NCBI GenBank assembly: GCA_028289405.1
Contig: JANQPP010000204.1
Location: 1-34,267 of the forward strand
Origin: Pirellulales bacterium
Lineage (GTDB): Bacteria; Planctomycetota; Planctomycetia; Pirellulales; JANQPP01
Direction: 5' to 3'
Length of the DNA: 34,267 nucleotides
In this document: positions 32,876 through 34,267 of the stretch, in pieces
Position numbering within the stretch: position 1 is the first letter of the stretch
Layout: each line of letters starts with the position of its first letter
Notes under the pieces: model-generated
What the model saw: only the letters and a program-made list of their open reading frames with translations
Told to the model about the DNA's origin: nothing
The model's database searches: none
Position numbers and translations under genes: made by a program

Positions 32876-34267
32876 TCTTTCGCGAAACGGATGACGCCGT
32901 CGTGCTGTTTGCGTCGGGAGGCAACATCCGGCAATTCAGCGCTCCAGCCGCAGGACGTCATCGCTTCCGCGTGTCTGCGTACGCCGTTGAATCTCAGGGC
33001 GACCCCGTGGCCGTCCAGATCTTTGCGCATCGCTTCCAAGGCTTGCGACCGATCGGATTCTTTCAGATGCCGGAGCAACAGCCACGGGTCGTCGAGTTCG
33101 AGGCATATCTCAATGAACATGAATTGCTGAATATTCAGCCGCATGGAAGCGATTTCGTCGAGCAAGGGCGAAGCGTATGGCTTACAGGCGCCGGAGCATA
33201 CACGGGCCGTGGGGTAGCAGTACAGTGGATTGAGGTCGAGGGACCGCTAGGCTCTTGGCCTCCCAGAAGCGTCACGGATCTAGTCGGCGACGTCGGTTTG
33301 CAGGAACTGCCGGAGCACAAACGCGTTTGGCAGGATGATCGTCGAATTGGCTACGCCATTGAGCCGAGCGACCCACAAGCTGCGATCCGGAAAATCATTA
33401 GTCGTTTCGCGCGGCGCGCGTTTCGTCGTCCGCTGCAGCCCGATGAGGCCGCGCCTTTTGTTCAGTTGGCGATCGACGCCTTGGCGAATGATCGCGAGTT
33501 CGTCGATGCATTAAAGGTCGGGCTGCAAGCCGTCCTTGTCTCGCCGCAGTTTCTATTTTTTGCTGAACAACCCGGAAGGCTCGATGGTTATGCGACGGCG
33601 AATCGGCTGGCGTATTTTCTGACCGGCTCGATGCCGGACGACGAGTTAGCGAGAGCGGCGGAGGACGGCAGCATTCTCACCACCGCCGGGTTGAGGAGCC
33701 AGACTGAGCGGCTGCTTTCCTCGGAGCGGGCAGAGACGTTCGTGCGCAATTTCACGGGACAATGGCTCGATCTTCGACGGATCGACGCGACCTCTCCGGA
33801 CCAACAGTTGTACCCTGAGTTTGACTCAGTCTTGCAGCGATCGATGGTGGCCGAGTCCGAGGCTTTCTTCCGCGAGTTGCTTACTCACGATCTGGATGTC
33901 GCCAACATCATAGACTCAGAGTTTCTGGTGCTAAATCGCACGATGGCTCTGCACTACGGCGTCGAAGGGGTCGACTCCGAGGAGTTTCGGCGAGTCAATT
34001 TGCCGGCCGGCTTGCCGCGCGGCGGCGTGCTGCCCCAAGCCGCAGTGCTCAAGGTTACTGCTAACGGCACGGTCACTTCGCCCGTCACGCGAGGCGCCTG
34101 GGTCCTGACGCGGATTCTTGGCCAGCCTCCACAACCGCCGCCCCCCAACGTAGGGTCGGTGGAGCCTGACACGCGAGGGGCCGTTACGATTCGCGACCTG
34201 TTGGCAAAGCACCGTGAGTCAACAACATGTGCCTCCTGTCACCAGGACATCGATCCTCCCGGTTTCG
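32788..34267 (+). CDS. DUF1592-family protein, continuation in the -1 frame, cut by window end
   Basis: This frame is open from 32716 to the window end, and family-like sequence begins near 32788 (ESEFRENLDTPERAILDP, then RVIFRETDDAVVLFASG). It carries a ligand-binding-like beta region, DUF1595 (IISRFARRAFRRPLQPDE), DUF1592 (LKVGLQAVLVSPQFLFFAEQPG) and DUF1588 (GGVLPQAAVLKVTANGTVTS, later CASCHQDIDPPGF, a second haem site). DUF1585 should follow outside. Only one shifted base separates it from the first fragment. It has no credible start of its own, so the two are one gene broken by mutation, sequencing error or programmed slippage. Confidence 0.8.

Overview
The window looks like a chromosomal segment of a planctomycete, most likely Pirellulales; the rank is an inference from gene families. 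The signs are planctomycete-type haem-binding proteins at both ends (a membrane-bound-dehydrogenase/HEAT/cytochrome c protein and a PSCyt1/DUF1587/DUF1595/DUF1592/DUF1588 protein), two surface proteins with an LEPR-type N-terminus, EF-hand (dockerin-like) repeat pairs, three PEP-CTERM proteins, a secreted sulfatase, a membrane-anchored terpene-cyclase-like toroid protein and an MMPL exporter. No transposase, integrase, CRISPR array, rRNA or tRNA gene was recognised, so the segment reads as resident chromosome rather than an island.

Layout. 1-3650: 3' end of a haem-binding HEAT-repeat protein, then a secreted Ig-like/EF-hand protein. 3700-6025 (minus): BlaI-type repressor, M56 (BlaR1-like) metallopeptidase and a one-TM STN-domain protein form an operon behind a sigma70-like promoter whose -10 touches a BlaI-like palindrome. 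6050-9251 (minus): toroid protein and secreted sulfatase. 9545-12025: large exported protein with a thioredoxin-like domain and a cyclophilin domain. 12259-15177: two-gene cytochrome module, a di-haem lipoprotein plus a 13-TM protein that resembles a CcoN-CcoO fusion but lacks the usual CuB/haem ligand motifs. It converges on a Tat-type methanethiol oxidase/SBP56 gene. 17389-18774: BBP2-like porin with a cysteine cluster. 18957-24227 (minus): Tat-exported sugar isomerase-like protein, PEP-CTERM protein, AlkA-type glycosylase, metzincin protease and a solitary rpsD. 24483-28321: PEP-CTERM/lamin-tail-like protein, secreted VOC protein, cytoplasmic cyclophilin and archaeal-type phosphoglycerate mutase. 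28545-31974 (minus): PEP-CTERM protein with its own promoter and terminator, then an MMPL exporter with a TTG start. 32177-end: DUF1592-family cytochrome protein, interrupted by a -1 frameshift and cut by the window end.

How the genes work together. Most are single-gene units; the clear multi-gene units are blaI-M56-STN (ATGA overlap, then a strong internal ribosome site) and the two-gene cytochrome module (6-nt gap). Many products are exported, giving a cell-envelope theme: haem proteins, sulfatase, proteases, porin and EF-hand surface proteins. The best candidate for something undescribed is the degenerate CcoN-CcoO-like protein with its di-haem partner. Second are the exported thioredoxin-cyclophilin protein and the M56/STN signalling unit.
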